64,000 nucleotides of DNA from Diaphorobacter caeni (GTDB taxonomy: Bacteria > Pseudomonadota > Gammaproteobacteria > Burkholderiales > Burkholderiaceae_C): the NCBI RefSeq assembly GCF_015354245.1, contig NZ_JADKYZ010000007.1, forward strand, positions 62,001-126,000. The letters run 5' to 3'. The translations under genes and the position numbers were made by a program. Below, one piece after another: positions 45,044 to 53,416 of the stretch. The notes under the pieces are model-generated. The model saw only the letters and a program-made list of their open reading frames with translations. It searched no databases and had not been told where the DNA came from. How positions within the stretch are numbered: the first letter of the stretch is position 1; the number at the start of each line of letters is the position of its first letter.

Positions 45044-46693
45044 GTGTCCACGAGCATTTACGACCAGAACTTGTCCCAGAACGAAGCCAATCACGCAGCG
45101 CTCACGCCGTTGTCCTTCATCGAGCGCACGGCCGAGGTCTATCCGGATCGTCTGGCCATCATCTACGGTGATCTGCGTCGCACCTGGGCTCAAACCTATG
45201 CGCGCTGCCGGCAGTTGGCCAGCAGCCTGCAGAGGGCTGGTGTGGGCAAGAACGACACCGTGGCTGTGATGCTGCCGAACACGCCGCCAATGGTGGAGGC
45301 GCACTTCGGTGTGCCGATGTCGGGTGCGGTGCTCAACACGCTGAACACCCGGCTGGATCCCGAGACCATCGCCTTCATGCTCGACCATGGCGAGGCCAAG
45401 GTGCTGATTGTCGATCCGGAGTTCTCCGTGCTCGTGGCCAAGGCACTGCCGCTGCGCAAGCTCTCCACGCCACTGCTCGTGATCGAAGTGGAAGACGCGA
45501 GCTACGGCGCGCCCGCGCAGTCGGTGGGCTCACAGACCTATGACGCCTTCGTCGCGGCCGGTGATCCCGCATTCGAGTGGAAGATGCCCGGCGACGAGTG
45601 GGATGCCATCGCGCTCAATTACACCAGCGGCACCACGGGCAACCCCAAGGGCGTGGTCTATCACCATCGCGGCGCGACGATTAACGCGATCAGCAACGTG
45701 CTCGAATGGGACATGCCCAAGCATGCGGTCTATCTGTGGACGCTGCCGATGTTCCACTGCAACGGCTGGTGCTTTCCATGGACGGTGGCGGCACGTGCCG
45801 CTGTCAACGTCTGCCTGCGCCGCGTGGAAGCGCAGGCGATCTTCGACGCGATCCGCAACCACGGCGTCACCCACTACTGCGGTGCGCCCATCGTGCACGG
45901 CCTGCTGGTGAACGCGCCGGCGGCGATGAAGGAGGGCGTGCCCGCGGGCGTGAAGGCCATGGTCGCGGGCGCTGCGCCACCGGCCGCGATGATCGAGGGC
46001 ATGGAGGCCATGGGCTTCGACATCACCCACGTCTACGGTCTCACCGAGGTCTACGGCCCCGCGACGGTCTGTGCCAAGCACGAGGCGTGGAATGCGCTCG
46101 ACATCGGTGAACGCGCGCGCCTCAACGCGCGCCAGGGCGTGCGCTATCACCTGCAGCGCTCGGCCGCCGTGCTCGATCCCGAAACGATGGAGCCCGTGCC
46201 CCATGACGGCGAGACCATGGGCGAGATCATGTTCCAGGGCAACATCGCCATGAAGGGCTACTTGAAGAACCCGAAGGCCACCGAGGAGGCCTTCCGTGGC
46301 GGCTGGTTCCACTCGGGTGACCTGGCCGTGCAGTATCCCGATGGCTACATCAAGATCAAGGACCGCAGCAAGGACATCATCATCTCGGGCGGCGAGAACA
46401 TCTCGTCCATCGAGGTCGAGGACGTGCTGTATCGCCACCCCGACGTCCTCGCCGCCGCCGTGGTCGCCAAGCCTGATCCCAAGTGGGGTGAGACGCCGTG
46501 CGCCTTCATCGAACTGAAGGCGGGCGCGGCAACCACTGTGGAAGACATCGTCGCGCACTGCAAGAAGCATCTGGCGGGCTACAAGGTGCCCCGCGCGGTG
46601 GTCTTTGGCGACCTTCCCAAGACCAGCACCGGCAAGATCCAGAAGTTCGAACTGCGCAAGCAGGCGGGGTCGGCTTCCGCGATTGACGGTTGA
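45044..46693 (+). CDS. AMP-forming acyl-CoA synthetase
   Basis: A 549-residue adenylate-forming ligase that activates a carboxylic acid to its CoA thioester. The P-loop TSGTTGNPKG is at about 194-203, followed by the YGLTEVYGP A5-type motif, HSGDLAVQYPDGYIKIKDRSKDIIISGGENI (A7-A8) and the acyl-adenylate lysine in PKTSTGKIQKFELR. The subtype resembles medium-chain fatty acid or methylmercaptopropionate-CoA ligases (MFHCNGWCFPW segment). The start is GTG with a CAGGAGAT site. It is monocistronic, divergent from dnaG and separated by 500 bases from the next cluster, so it is probably independent of it. Confidence 0.9.
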   Translation: MSTSIYDQNLSQNEANHAALTPLSFIERTAEVYPDRLAIIYGDLRRTWAQTYARCRQLASSLQRAGVGKNDTVAVMLPNTPPMVEAHFGVPMSGAVLNTLNTRLDPETIAFMLDHGEAKVLIVDPEFSVLVAKALPLRKLSTPLLVIEVEDASYGAPAQSVGSQTYDAFVAAGDPAFEWKMPGDEWDAIALNYTSGTTGNPKGVVYHHRGATINAISNVLEWDMPKHAVYLWTLPMFHCNGWCFPWTVAARAAVNVCLRRVEAQAIFDAIRNHGVTHYCGAPIVHGLLVNAPAAMKEGVPAGVKAMVAGAAPPAAMIEGMEAMGFDITHVYGLTEVYGPATVCAKHEAWNALDIGERARLNARQGVRYHLQRSAAVLDPETMEPVPHDGETMGEIMFQGNIAMKGYLKNPKATEEAFRGGWFHSGDLAVQYPDGYIKIKDRSKDIIISGGENISSIEVEDVLYRHPDVLAAAVVAKPDPKWGETPCAFIELKAGAATTVEDIVAHCKKHLAGYKVPRAVVFGDLPKTSTGKIQKFELRKQAGSASAIDG

Positions 46694-47171
46694 ACTTGCG
46701 CTGGGCCATTTCGGGTGCGCTTCCCGAAATGGCTCCGCATGGAGTGCGCGTGAAGGATGCATTCCATTTCACGTCGCACTCGAATGTCTCGGCTGCGTCG
46801 CGGCCACGATTGGCATCGATGTCCGCATGCCGCCCGGCTGAACGTGGGCTGCGGCAGCGGTTGATCCATGCTCGTTTTCCTTCGCATCGTCGCAGTGCCA
46901 TCGCCAGCATGGATGCCGATGTTGATACGCACTGGCGGAGTCGTCAGCCGTGCTCAGAATCTCTCATGCAACAACGGCCGCCGGGCACGTTCTTCTTTGC
47001 ATGATGGCCGCTCGAGGCTGGTCCAAGGGATATCTTCAAAGCTATTTCTCTGACTCATGGCTGCGTCTTGGCAGTCCTTTGATTCAAGTGCTTTCTGCAC
47101 AGTGCCGCGCCGGCGTAGTGAAATCCCTAGCTTTCATGCGTTGACTTTCATCATCCGTTTTCACACACTAT
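46694..47171. other. Long intergenic region; hairpin near the acyl-CoA synthetase stop, otherwise no gene seen
   Basis: No convincing coding sequence was found in this stretch. A perfect 11-bp inverted repeat GCCATTTCGGG / CCCGAAATGGC with a 7-base loop lies at 46705-46733, right after the synthetase stop; it lacks a T-run, so it may be a weak terminator or mRNA-stabilising hairpin. The rest, up to the TetR operator at 47172, is of mixed composition with a TTGACT hexamer at 47141-47146 that may be the -35 of the TetR operon. Confidence 0.6.
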
Positions 47172-47212
47172 ACCAAACGAACGTTTGCTTTTTATATGAA
47201 CACCAAACGAAC
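47172..47212. promoter_or_regulatory. TetR operator: palindrome plus repeated half-site
   Basis: The perfect inverted repeat CAAACG-AA-CGTTTG (47174-47187) lies 8 bases upstream of the TetR start codon. The 11-mer ACCAAACGAAC occurs at 47172-47182 and again at 47202-47212, 30 bp apart (about three helical turns), the second copy inside the first codons of the gene. This arrangement suggests cooperative autoregulatory binding by the TetR protein and hence control of the whole downstream run. Confidence 0.7.
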
Positions 47213-47801
47213 CACCAACCGCTCGCCCCGTTCGGACAATCGGCTGCCTGAATTGCTGGACGCCGCAGCCCGCGCCTTTGGAAGTCGCGGCTACGCGGCG
47301 ACGTCCATGCGGGAGATCGCGGTGGAGACCAACATGCTTCCGGGATCGCTGTACTACCACTTCCCGTCCAAGGAGGCCTTGCTTGTTGCTGTGTACAGCG
47401 AGGGCGTGAAGGAGTTGGAGATCGCGACGGCGGCGGCCATCGCGAAGGAGCGCGATCCCTGGGATCGGCTCGAGGCGCTGTGCCGGGCACATCTGGAGAC
47501 GGTGCTCAGTGACAGCAACTACGCCAACGTTCTGATCCGCGTGCTGCCCGATGACATCCCCGAGGCTGCAGAGCGGCTGCGCGAGGTGCGGGAGTCCTAC
47601 GAAAAAACGTTTCGCGATGCGGTCGATGAATTGCCGCTCGTGCCACGCGCCGACCGCCGCGCGTTGCGATTGATGTTGATTGGTGCCCTCAACTGGACGG
47701 CGCTGTGGTTCAACCCCCAGGGACGCGACTCCCCACGCGCACTGGCAAGGAAATTTGTGGGGCTGATCAAGGAGACACAAGATGGCAGTTCGTCCGCCTA
47801 G
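47196..47801 (+). CDS. TetR-family transcriptional regulator of the B12-mutase/LIV cluster
   Basis: A 201-residue TetR repressor. The N-terminal HTH is clear (LLDAAARAFGSRGYAATSMREIAVETNMLPGSLYYHFPSKEALLVAVY). The C-terminal ligand domain ends in a segment typical of TetR proteins that bind acyl-CoA esters (ALNWTALWFNPQG), which hints at a CoA-thioester inducer (inference). The gene begins just after its own presumed operator. Its last 20 bases overlap the start of the next gene, so regulator and pathway are in one transcript. Confidence 0.92.
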   Translation: MNTKRTTNRSPRSDNRLPELLDAAARAFGSRGYAATSMREIAVETNMLPGSLYYHFPSKEALLVAVYSEGVKELEIATAAAIAKERDPWDRLEALCRAHLETVLSDSNYANVLIRVLPDDIPEAAERLREVRESYEKTFRDAVDELPLVPRADRRALRLMLIGALNWTALWFNPQGRDSPRALARKFVGLIKETQDGSSSA

Positions 47802-48204
47802 GGTGATTGTCACGAAGATCGGGTTTGACGGGCATGACCGGGGCAGCCGCGTCATCTCCGCCACCCTTCGCGACGCAGGCATGGAGGTGATCTACACACC
47901 ACCGTGGCAAGAGATAGCTACCGTGGTCAAGCTGGCGACCGAAGAGGACGCCGACGTGATCGGCATCTCGTCGCTCGCGACCGATCACCTCATTGTTCCG
48001 CAGCTCATGACGGCGCTGAAGAACGCGGGCCTGTCCGATGTTCAGGTCATCGTTGGCGGCATCGTTCCGACCAAGGACGAGGCCATGTTGATGGAGGCGG
48101 GCGTGGCGCGGGTGTTTCATCCGGGTGCCGCACTCGACGATGTTGTCACTGACGTCATTGCGCTCACCGCCAAGCGTCGTCAACTGCAGGGAGAATCGGC
48201 ATGA
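47782..48204 (+). CDS. Cobalamin-binding small subunit of an acyl-CoA mutase
   Basis: A 140-residue flavodoxin-like B12-binding domain, equal to the C-terminal domain of methylmalonyl-CoA mutase and to the separate small subunits of isobutyryl- and 2-hydroxyisobutyryl-CoA mutases. The B12 motif D-x-H-x-x-G is present (Asp16, His18, Gly21 in FDGHDRGS); His18 would be the lower axial ligand. SSLATDH and GGIVPTKDE are the other conserved loops. AGGAGACAC precedes the start. The gene overlaps the TetR end and its own stop overlaps the large subunit start by 4 bases, as expected for an obligate complex. Confidence 0.92.
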   Translation: MAVRPPRVIVTKIGFDGHDRGSRVISATLRDAGMEVIYTPPWQEIATVVKLATEEDADVIGISSLATDHLIVPQLMTALKNAGLSDVQVIVGGIVPTKDEAMLMEAGVARVFHPGAALDDVVTDVIALTAKRRQLQGESA

Positions 48205-49883
48205 GCGCGGACGTACTGAACATCAAGCAGGCAGCGGCACCCGAGGGGTTGCGCAAATGGGAGCGTGAATTCGCTCAGGGCGTGAAAGGCGATGCCGTCA
48301 CGCACAACCGCTCCGGTGTGTCGATCAAACCGCTGTACACGCAGCAGGACTGGTCCGGAGAACGTCAGGACGATGCGCTCGGCTATCCGGGGCAGTTTCC
48401 GTACACGCGCGGCATCTACGCCACGATGTACCGCGGACGCAGTTGGTCGCAGCGCCAGCTGATCGGCCTCGGCGTGCCGGAAGACTACAACAGCCGCGTC
48501 AAGGAAATCCTGGATCTGGGTGCTTCCGCGCTGTCGCTGATCCCTTGCAACTCCGTGTTCCGGGGCTACGACGCTGACGAAGTGCCGCACGAATTGCTCG
48601 GGACCTGCGGAACCGTGATCAATCACGTCAAGGACATGGAAACGGCGCTCGACGGTGTTCCTATCGATCATTTGTCCACCGCCATGAACGACCCGTCTCC
48701 GTTCACGCTGCTGGCTTTTGAGCTGGCGGTGGCCAAGCGCCGCGGCATTCCGTGGACCAGCATCACGGGCACCTCGAACCAGAGCGACTGCATCTCGCAT
48801 TTCGTCGCGAACCACATGTTCTTCCGGCTCGCTCTGCAGGGTGCGCGCCGGGTGGTGATCGATCACATCAAGTTCTGCAACACCCAGGTGCCCAACTGGA
48901 ATCCGCTGTCCATCGTTGGTCAGCACATGCAGCAGGCGGGAGCCACTCCGGCCGAAGCCATGGCGTTCACGCTCGCGTCGGGCATCCAGTATGCGGAAGA
49001 CTGCATCGCTGCAGGCATGGACCCTGACCAGTTCCTGCCGCGCTTCACCTTTTTCTTCGACATCTCCGTGAGCCTGTTCGAGGAAGTGGCCAAGTTCCGT
49101 GCGGGCCGACGCGTATGGGCGCGCTTGTGTCGCGAGCGCTTCGGCGCCAAGGACCCACGCTCGTGGCGCTTCAAGTTCCACGGCCAGACCTCGGGTGTCG
49201 ACCTCACGCGCCAGCAGCCGCTCAACAACATCGCCCGCGTCACCACGCAGGCCATGGCGGGCATTCTGGGCGGGCTGCAGTCTCTGCACACCGACGGCTA
49301 CGACGAGGTGTTCTCCACGCCGACGACCGAGGCGGCCCGCATCGCGGTGGCCACACAGAACATTCTTCGTGAAGAGGCGCATCTGACCGATGTGATCGAT
49401 CCGCTGGGTGGCTCCTACTACGTCGAGTCGCTCACCGACGATATGGAGCAGAAGATTCTCTCGATCATCGCCATGATCGACGAGGCGGGCGGCATGTACA
49501 ACGCGGTGGAAAAGGGCATCGTCCAGCAGATGATCGGCGACTCGGCCCTTGCCTTCCAGAAGAAGGTGGATTCGGGCGAGCAGACGGTGGTCGGCGTCAA
49601 TGCGTACCAGACCGAGGAAGACCCCGCCTCCTATCCCACGCTTGAATACCCTCAGCCCGAGCGCATGCAGGGTTACCTCAAGCAATTGGCGGAGTTCAAG
49701 AAGACGCGGTCCAACGACGATGTGGAGCGTGCATTGAAGGAACTGGCGCGCTCGACCGAGACACGCAAGACCAATGTCTTCGAGCATGTCGTCAAGGCGG
49801 CGGAGGCGGGCGCGACGCACGGCGAGATCTGCGGCACGCTGCGCAAGGAACTGGGCTTCGGCCATCCTCTGACCGTGGTGTGA
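48201..49883 (+). CDS. Large (catalytic) subunit of a B12-dependent acyl-CoA mutase of unassigned specificity
   Basis: A 560-residue TIM-barrel subunit, the size of separate large subunits such as HcmA. Mutase landmarks are present: TQQDW (46-51), [21 protein letters not shown] (62-82), RGYD (121-124), [17 protein letters not shown] (active-site His242, matching His244 of P. shermanii methylmalonyl-CoA mutase) and [10 protein letters not shown]. By eye alignment, Arg80 and Arg85 match CoA-contacting Arg82 and Arg87. However, Tyr89 is replaced by Leu87 and the substrate-carboxylate Arg207 by Ala203; the segment [16 protein letters not shown] differs strongly from GTIQNDILKEFMVRNT. It is therefore neither a standard methylmalonyl- nor ethylmalonyl-CoA mutase. 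Carbon-skeleton rearrangement of an unknown acyl-CoA is inferred. Confidence 0.88.
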   Translation: MSADVLNIKQAAAPEGLRKWEREFAQGVKGDAVTHNRSGVSIKPLYTQQDWSGERQDDALGYPGQFPYTRGIYATMYRGRSWSQRQLIGLGVPEDYNSRVKEILDLGASALSLIPCNSVFRGYDADEVPHELLGTCGTVINHVKDMETALDGVPIDHLSTAMNDPSPFTLLAFELAVAKRRGIPWTSITGTSNQSDCISHFVANHMFFRLALQGARRVVIDHIKFCNTQVPNWNPLSIVGQHMQQAGATPAEAMAFTLASGIQYAEDCIAAGMDPDQFLPRFTFFFDISVSLFEEVAKFRAGRRVWARLCRERFGAKDPRSWRFKFHGQTSGVDLTRQQPLNNIARVTTQAMAGILGGLQSLHTDGYDEVFSTPTTEAARIAVATQNILREEAHLTDVIDPLGGSYYVESLTDDMEQKILSIIAMIDEAGGMYNAVEKGIVQQMIGDSALAFQKKVDSGEQTVVGVNAYQTEEDPASYPTLEYPQPERMQGYLKQLAEFKKTRSNDDVERALKELARSTETRKTNVFEHVVKAAEAGATHGEICGTLRKELGFGHPLTVV

Positions 49884-49887
49884 CGAC

Positions 49888-51075
49888 ATGAATACAGCCT
49901 TCATTCAACAAGCACTGGAGGGAGATCGCCGGGCCATCGGCAGGGCGATCAGTGCGCTGGAAAGCGGCGGTGAGTCCGCGTACGCGATCCGTCACGCGAT
50001 GGTTGCGAAACAGGGACGAGCCCATGTCATCGGCGTGACAGGTCCACCAGGCGGAGGCAAGTCGACGCTGGTCTCCGCGATGATCCGTTGTCTGCGCGAG
50101 CGTGGTTTGACGGTGGCCGTTGCTGCGGTGGACCCTTCAAGTCCGTTCACGGGCGGAGCGGTGCTGGGTGACCGCATCCGCATGGGTGAGCGCCAGTCGG
50201 ACGAGGGCGTATTCATCCGCTCGCTGGCATCGCGCGGCCATCTTGGCGGGCTTGCCACGGCGGCGTCCGACGTGATCGATCTGTTCGACGCCTCGGGCTT
50301 CGATGTGATCATCGTGGAAACCGTCGGAGCAGGGCAGTCCGAGGTCGAGATCACCCGCTATGCCGATACCAAGATCGTCGTCTGTCCGCCCGGGCTTGGC
50401 GACGATGTGCAGGCCATCAAGGCGGGAATTCTGGAGATTGCCGATGTCTTCGTGGTCACCAAGTCCGACCTGCCGGACTCGCGCAAGACAGAGGCGGATC
50501 TGCGCGCGATGCTTGCGCTGCGCAAGGAGAAGAATGCGCTGCCCGAGGTGCTGAAGGTCGTGGCCACGAGCGGTGATGGCGTTGATGCCCTCGTGGACGT
50601 GCTCATGCAGCGCCCGGCGCGCGGCGTGCGCCACGAGGTTGGCGGGGCGAGAGATGCGTATCGGCAGCTGTCGAAATTCATCGCCTCCGACAACGTCGCC
50701 AATCTGCTGGGCATGGAGCTGGTCGCCGCATCCAGAGGCAGCACCACGCTGCGCATGAAGGTGCAACGCAAGCACATCAACTTCAACGGCAAGTGCCACG
50801 GCGGGATGCTGTTCTCGCTGGGGGACATGGCGCTGGGTTTGGCCTGCAATTCGCAAGGACACCTTGCCACGCTGGTGGACGGACAACTGAGCATCTCCAC
50901 CGCCGTGGACGAGGGGGACTGGCTGATTGCGCACGCCTACGAGGTCAGTCGGTCGCGAAAGATCGGCAGCTACCAGGTGCGGATTTCGCGGGCCTCGGAC
51001 GATGCGCACATCGCGCTGATTCATGGAACCGTGTATGTGCTGGACCGGCCTCCGGTCGGCGCCAATGATGATTGA
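49888..51075 (+). CDS. MeaB-type GTPase fused to a hotdog (PaaI-like) thioesterase domain
   Basis: A 395-residue two-domain protein. Residues 1 to about 250 are a MeaB/ArgK G3E GTPase, the chaperone that loads and protects B12 mutases: P-loop GPPGGGKST (52-60), VDPSSPFTGGAVLGDRIRM (81-99), VETVGAGQSEVEITRYAD and the TKSD specificity motif (191-194). Residues about 260-390 are a hotdog-fold acyl-CoA thioesterase of PaaI type (NFNGKCHGGMLFSLGDMALGLACNS, with catalytic Asp313; VDGQLSISTAV). MeaB normally ends after its dimerisation arm; here that arm seems replaced by the hotdog domain. It starts 4 bases after the mutase, so it is the mutase's dedicated partner. Confidence 0.88.
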   Translation: MNTAFIQQALEGDRRAIGRAISALESGGESAYAIRHAMVAKQGRAHVIGVTGPPGGGKSTLVSAMIRCLRERGLTVAVAAVDPSSPFTGGAVLGDRIRMGERQSDEGVFIRSLASRGHLGGLATAASDVIDLFDASGFDVIIVETVGAGQSEVEITRYADTKIVVCPPGLGDDVQAIKAGILEIADVFVVTKSDLPDSRKTEADLRAMLALRKEKNALPEVLKVVATSGDGVDALVDVLMQRPARGVRHEVGGARDAYRQLSKFIASDNVANLLGMELVAASRGSTTLRMKVQRKHINFNGKCHGGMLFSLGDMALGLACNSQGHLATLVDGQLSISTAVDEGDWLIAHAYEVSRSRKIGSYQVRISRASDDAHIALIHGTVYVLDRPPVGANDD

Positions 51076-51084
51076 GGTGACTGA

Positions 51085-51429
51085 ATGAGCACATCGATTC
51101 CAATCCGAACGCTTCTGCGGGGAAGGCAGCAGGTGCGCCATCTCAAGCGGCAGATGCGCATCGGCGCCTGCGAGACCGCCGCGTCCGATGCGCGCGAGAT
51201 CGGGCAGAACAGCGTGGTGGCACTGCTGGAGCGCAGCATGCGCTTCGGGCACGAGCGCCTGGCGATGAAACGCCTTCAACAGGCCGTTGATCTGGGCGCG
51301 GCGCTGTCGGAGGCGCACTGGAAGTACTGCCGGGCCGTCGCCTTGCGATCTGCCGACAGGTCCCTGCAGGAGTGCTTTCTCGCATTGGCGAGCCGGCATG
51401 GCCTGCCTTTGTCCACCCCGACGCATTGA
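51085..51429 (+). CDS. Small hypothetical protein within the mutase operon
   Basis: A 114-residue, basic, mainly helical protein (LRGRQQVRHLKRQMRIGACETAASDAREIGQNSVVALLERSM; AALSEAHWKYCRAVALRS) without signal peptide or membrane segment. I do not recognise it. It begins 9 bases after the fusion protein behind GAGGTGA and is followed 25 bases later by the acyl-CoA synthetase, so it is surely translated with them. The position suggests an accessory subunit or regulator of the mutase or ligase. Confidence 0.7.
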   Translation: MSTSIPIRTLLRGRQQVRHLKRQMRIGACETAASDAREIGQNSVVALLERSMRFGHERLAMKRLQQAVDLGAALSEAHWKYCRAVALRSADRSLQECFLALASRHGLPLSTPTH

Positions 51430-51454
51430 GCGATTTTCACAACCTGGAGCCGAT

Positions 51455-53416
51455 GTGCAATCCACTTTCCCTCGGTTGATGCTGCAGCAAGCCGCCACCC
51501 GCCCGCAGGCCCCTGCCATGCGGGAGAAGGAGTACGGCATCTGGCAGACCACGACATGGTCCGAGCTTGCAGCACTGGTGCAGGAACTGGCCTGCGGTCT
51601 GCATGACGCGGGTCTGCAGCCGGGCGAGCATCTGGTGCTGCTGGGCAGCAACCGTCCGCGGCTGTATGCGGCGATGCTCGCGGCCCAGTCGATTGGTGCG
51701 ATTCCTGTGCCGCTCTACCAGGACGCGGTGGCGACGGAGTGCGTTTTCCCCATCAACAATGCCGAAGTCCGCTTCTGCATCGTTGAAGATCAGGAGCAGG
51801 TGGACAAGCTGCTCGAAGTGCGCGAGCAATGTCCGCAACTCGTCAGCATCTGGTATGACGAGCCGAGGGGCCTGCGCAACTACGATGAGCCCGGCCTGTC
51901 GGCGCTTGATGCGCTGCTCGAGCGTGGGAGGCAGTTCTCGCGTCAGCATCCTGAATTCTTTCTGAATCGGGTCGAAGCGGGCAGCTCTGCCGATGTGGCG
52001 GCGATGTTCTTCACCAGCGGCACGACCGGCAATCCCAAAGGCGTCGTGCATACGCATGCATCGCTCATCGATCGTGCGCAGGCGGGAGCGAAATTCGACA
52101 ACTTGAAGAACACCGAGGAAGTGCTGGCCTATCTGCCTCCCGCATGGATTGGGCAGAACATCTTCTCGTATGCGCAATGGCTGGTGGTGGGCTATGTGGT
52201 GAACTGCCCGGAGAGCGCCAGCACGGTATCGATCGATCTCAAGGAGGTCGGTCCCACCTACTATTTCGCACCACCTCGCGTGTTCGAGGGGCTGCTCACC
52301 AACGTGATGATCCGCATGGAGGACGCGGGCCCGATCATGCGCCGGATGTTCCACGCGTGCATGTCGGTCGCAAGGCGCGTGGGACCCGCGCTGCTGGACC
52401 GCAAGCCCGTCGGCTGGATCGACCGCGTCAAATACCAGATCGGCAATCTGCTCATCTATGGGCCGCTGCGCAACAACCTGGGGTTCTCGCGGGTGCGTGT
52501 CGCCTACACGGCCGGAGAGGCCATCGGACCGGACCTGTTCAGCTTTTACCGGTCCATCGGCGTGAATCTCAAGCAGCTCTACGGATCGACCGAAACGGCG
52601 GTGTTCGTCTGTTTGCATCCCGACAACGAGGCGCGATCGGACACCGTAGGCGTGCCGTGCGACGGCGTGCAGATCAAGGTCAGCGACAGCGGCGAAGTGC
52701 TGGTCAAGTCGCCGGGTCTGCTCAAGGAGTACTACAAGAACCCCAAGGCCACGGCAGAGGTGATCGCCGAAGACGGCTGGTATCGCACCAGCGACGCCGG
52801 GTTCATCGATGCGAGCGGGCATCTCAAGATCATCGACCGCGTCAAGGACGTGGGCCGGCTGCAGGGCGGCGCGTTCTCGAATGCGATGTTCGCGCCCAAG
52901 TACGTGGAAAACAAGCTCAAGTTCTATTCGTTCATCAAGGAGGCCGTGGCCTTCGGCGACGGACGTGACCGGGTGTGCGTGATGCTCAACATCGACTTCG
53001 ATGCGGTGGGCAACTGGGCCGAGCGCAAGAACCTGCCCTATGCGGGATACACCGATCTGGCGGGCAAGTCGGAGGTGAGCGACTTCATCCGCGAGTGCGT
53101 GGAGAAGGTCAATGAAGACCTCTCGCGCGACACCTTGCTGGCGGGCAGCCAGGTCAGCCGCTTTCTGGTGCTGCACAAGGAGCTGGATGCCGACGACGGT
53201 GAACTCACGCGCACCAACAAGGTACGTCGCGGATTCATCGGCGAGAAATACGCAGTGCTGGTCGATGCGCTCTACAGCGCGCAGTCGGAGCAATACGTGC
53301 AGACACAGGTGAAGTACGAGGACGGGCGCACCGGACACATCAGCGCGACGCTCAAGTTGCTCGACGCCAGAACCTTCCCACCCGCGAAAGTCGAAGCAGG
53401 AGTCGCCACGGTATGA
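51455..53416 (+). CDS. AMP-forming acyl-CoA synthetase (long-chain/FadD15-like type)
   Basis: A 653-residue adenylate-forming ligase of the long type common beside LIV transporters. The P-loop TSGTTGNPKG is at 187-196, and the later motifs YGSTETAVF, DGWYRTSDAGFIDASGHLKIIDRVKD and LTRTNKVRRGFIGEKY are intact. The frame is open further upstream, but the GTG at 51455 with GGAG 6 bases ahead fits the family length. The stop overlaps the LivG start by 4 bases. It probably converts the imported acid to its CoA ester, feeding the mutase (inference). Confidence 0.9.
   Translation: MQSTFPRLMLQQAATRPQAPAMREKEYGIWQTTTWSELAALVQELACGLHDAGLQPGEHLVLLGSNRPRLYAAMLAAQSIGAIPVPLYQDAVATECVFPINNAEVRFCIVEDQEQVDKLLEVREQCPQLVSIWYDEPRGLRNYDEPGLSALDALLERGRQFSRQHPEFFLNRVEAGSSADVAAMFFTSGTTGNPKGVVHTHASLIDRAQAGAKFDNLKNTEEVLAYLPPAWIGQNIFSYAQWLVVGYVVNCPESASTVSIDLKEVGPTYYFAPPRVFEGLLTNVMIRMEDAGPIMRRMFHACMSVARRVGPALLDRKPVGWIDRVKYQIGNLLIYGPLRNNLGFSRVRVAYTAGEAIGPDLFSFYRSIGVNLKQLYGSTETAVFVCLHPDNEARSDTVGVPCDGVQIKVSDSGEVLVKSPGLLKEYYKNPKATAEVIAEDGWYRTSDAGFIDASGHLKIIDRVKDVGRLQGGAFSNAMFAPKYVENKLKFYSFIKEAVAFGDGRDRVCVMLNIDFDAVGNWAERKNLPYAGYTDLAGKSEVSDFIRECVEKVNEDLSRDTLLAGSQVSRFLVLHKELDADDGELTRTNKVRRGFIGEKYAVLVDALYSAQSEQYVQTQVKYEDGRTGHISATLKLLDARTFPPAKVEAGVATV

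Noticed and set aside
45044-46693. Acyl-CoA synthetase as a member of the mutase operon
   Set aside because: It is on the same strand, but a 500-base gap with a hairpin and the TetR operator separates it from the operon, so co-transcription is unlikely.
46690-47195. Several small open frames (60-135 codons, both strands) in the gap after the acyl-CoA synthetase
   Set aside because: None has a plausible ribosome-binding site, family motif or codon pattern; the region is better read as non-coding.
48180-49904. Minus-strand open frame opposite the acyl-CoA mutase gene
   Set aside because: Antisense shadow; the mutase motifs on the plus strand are unambiguous.
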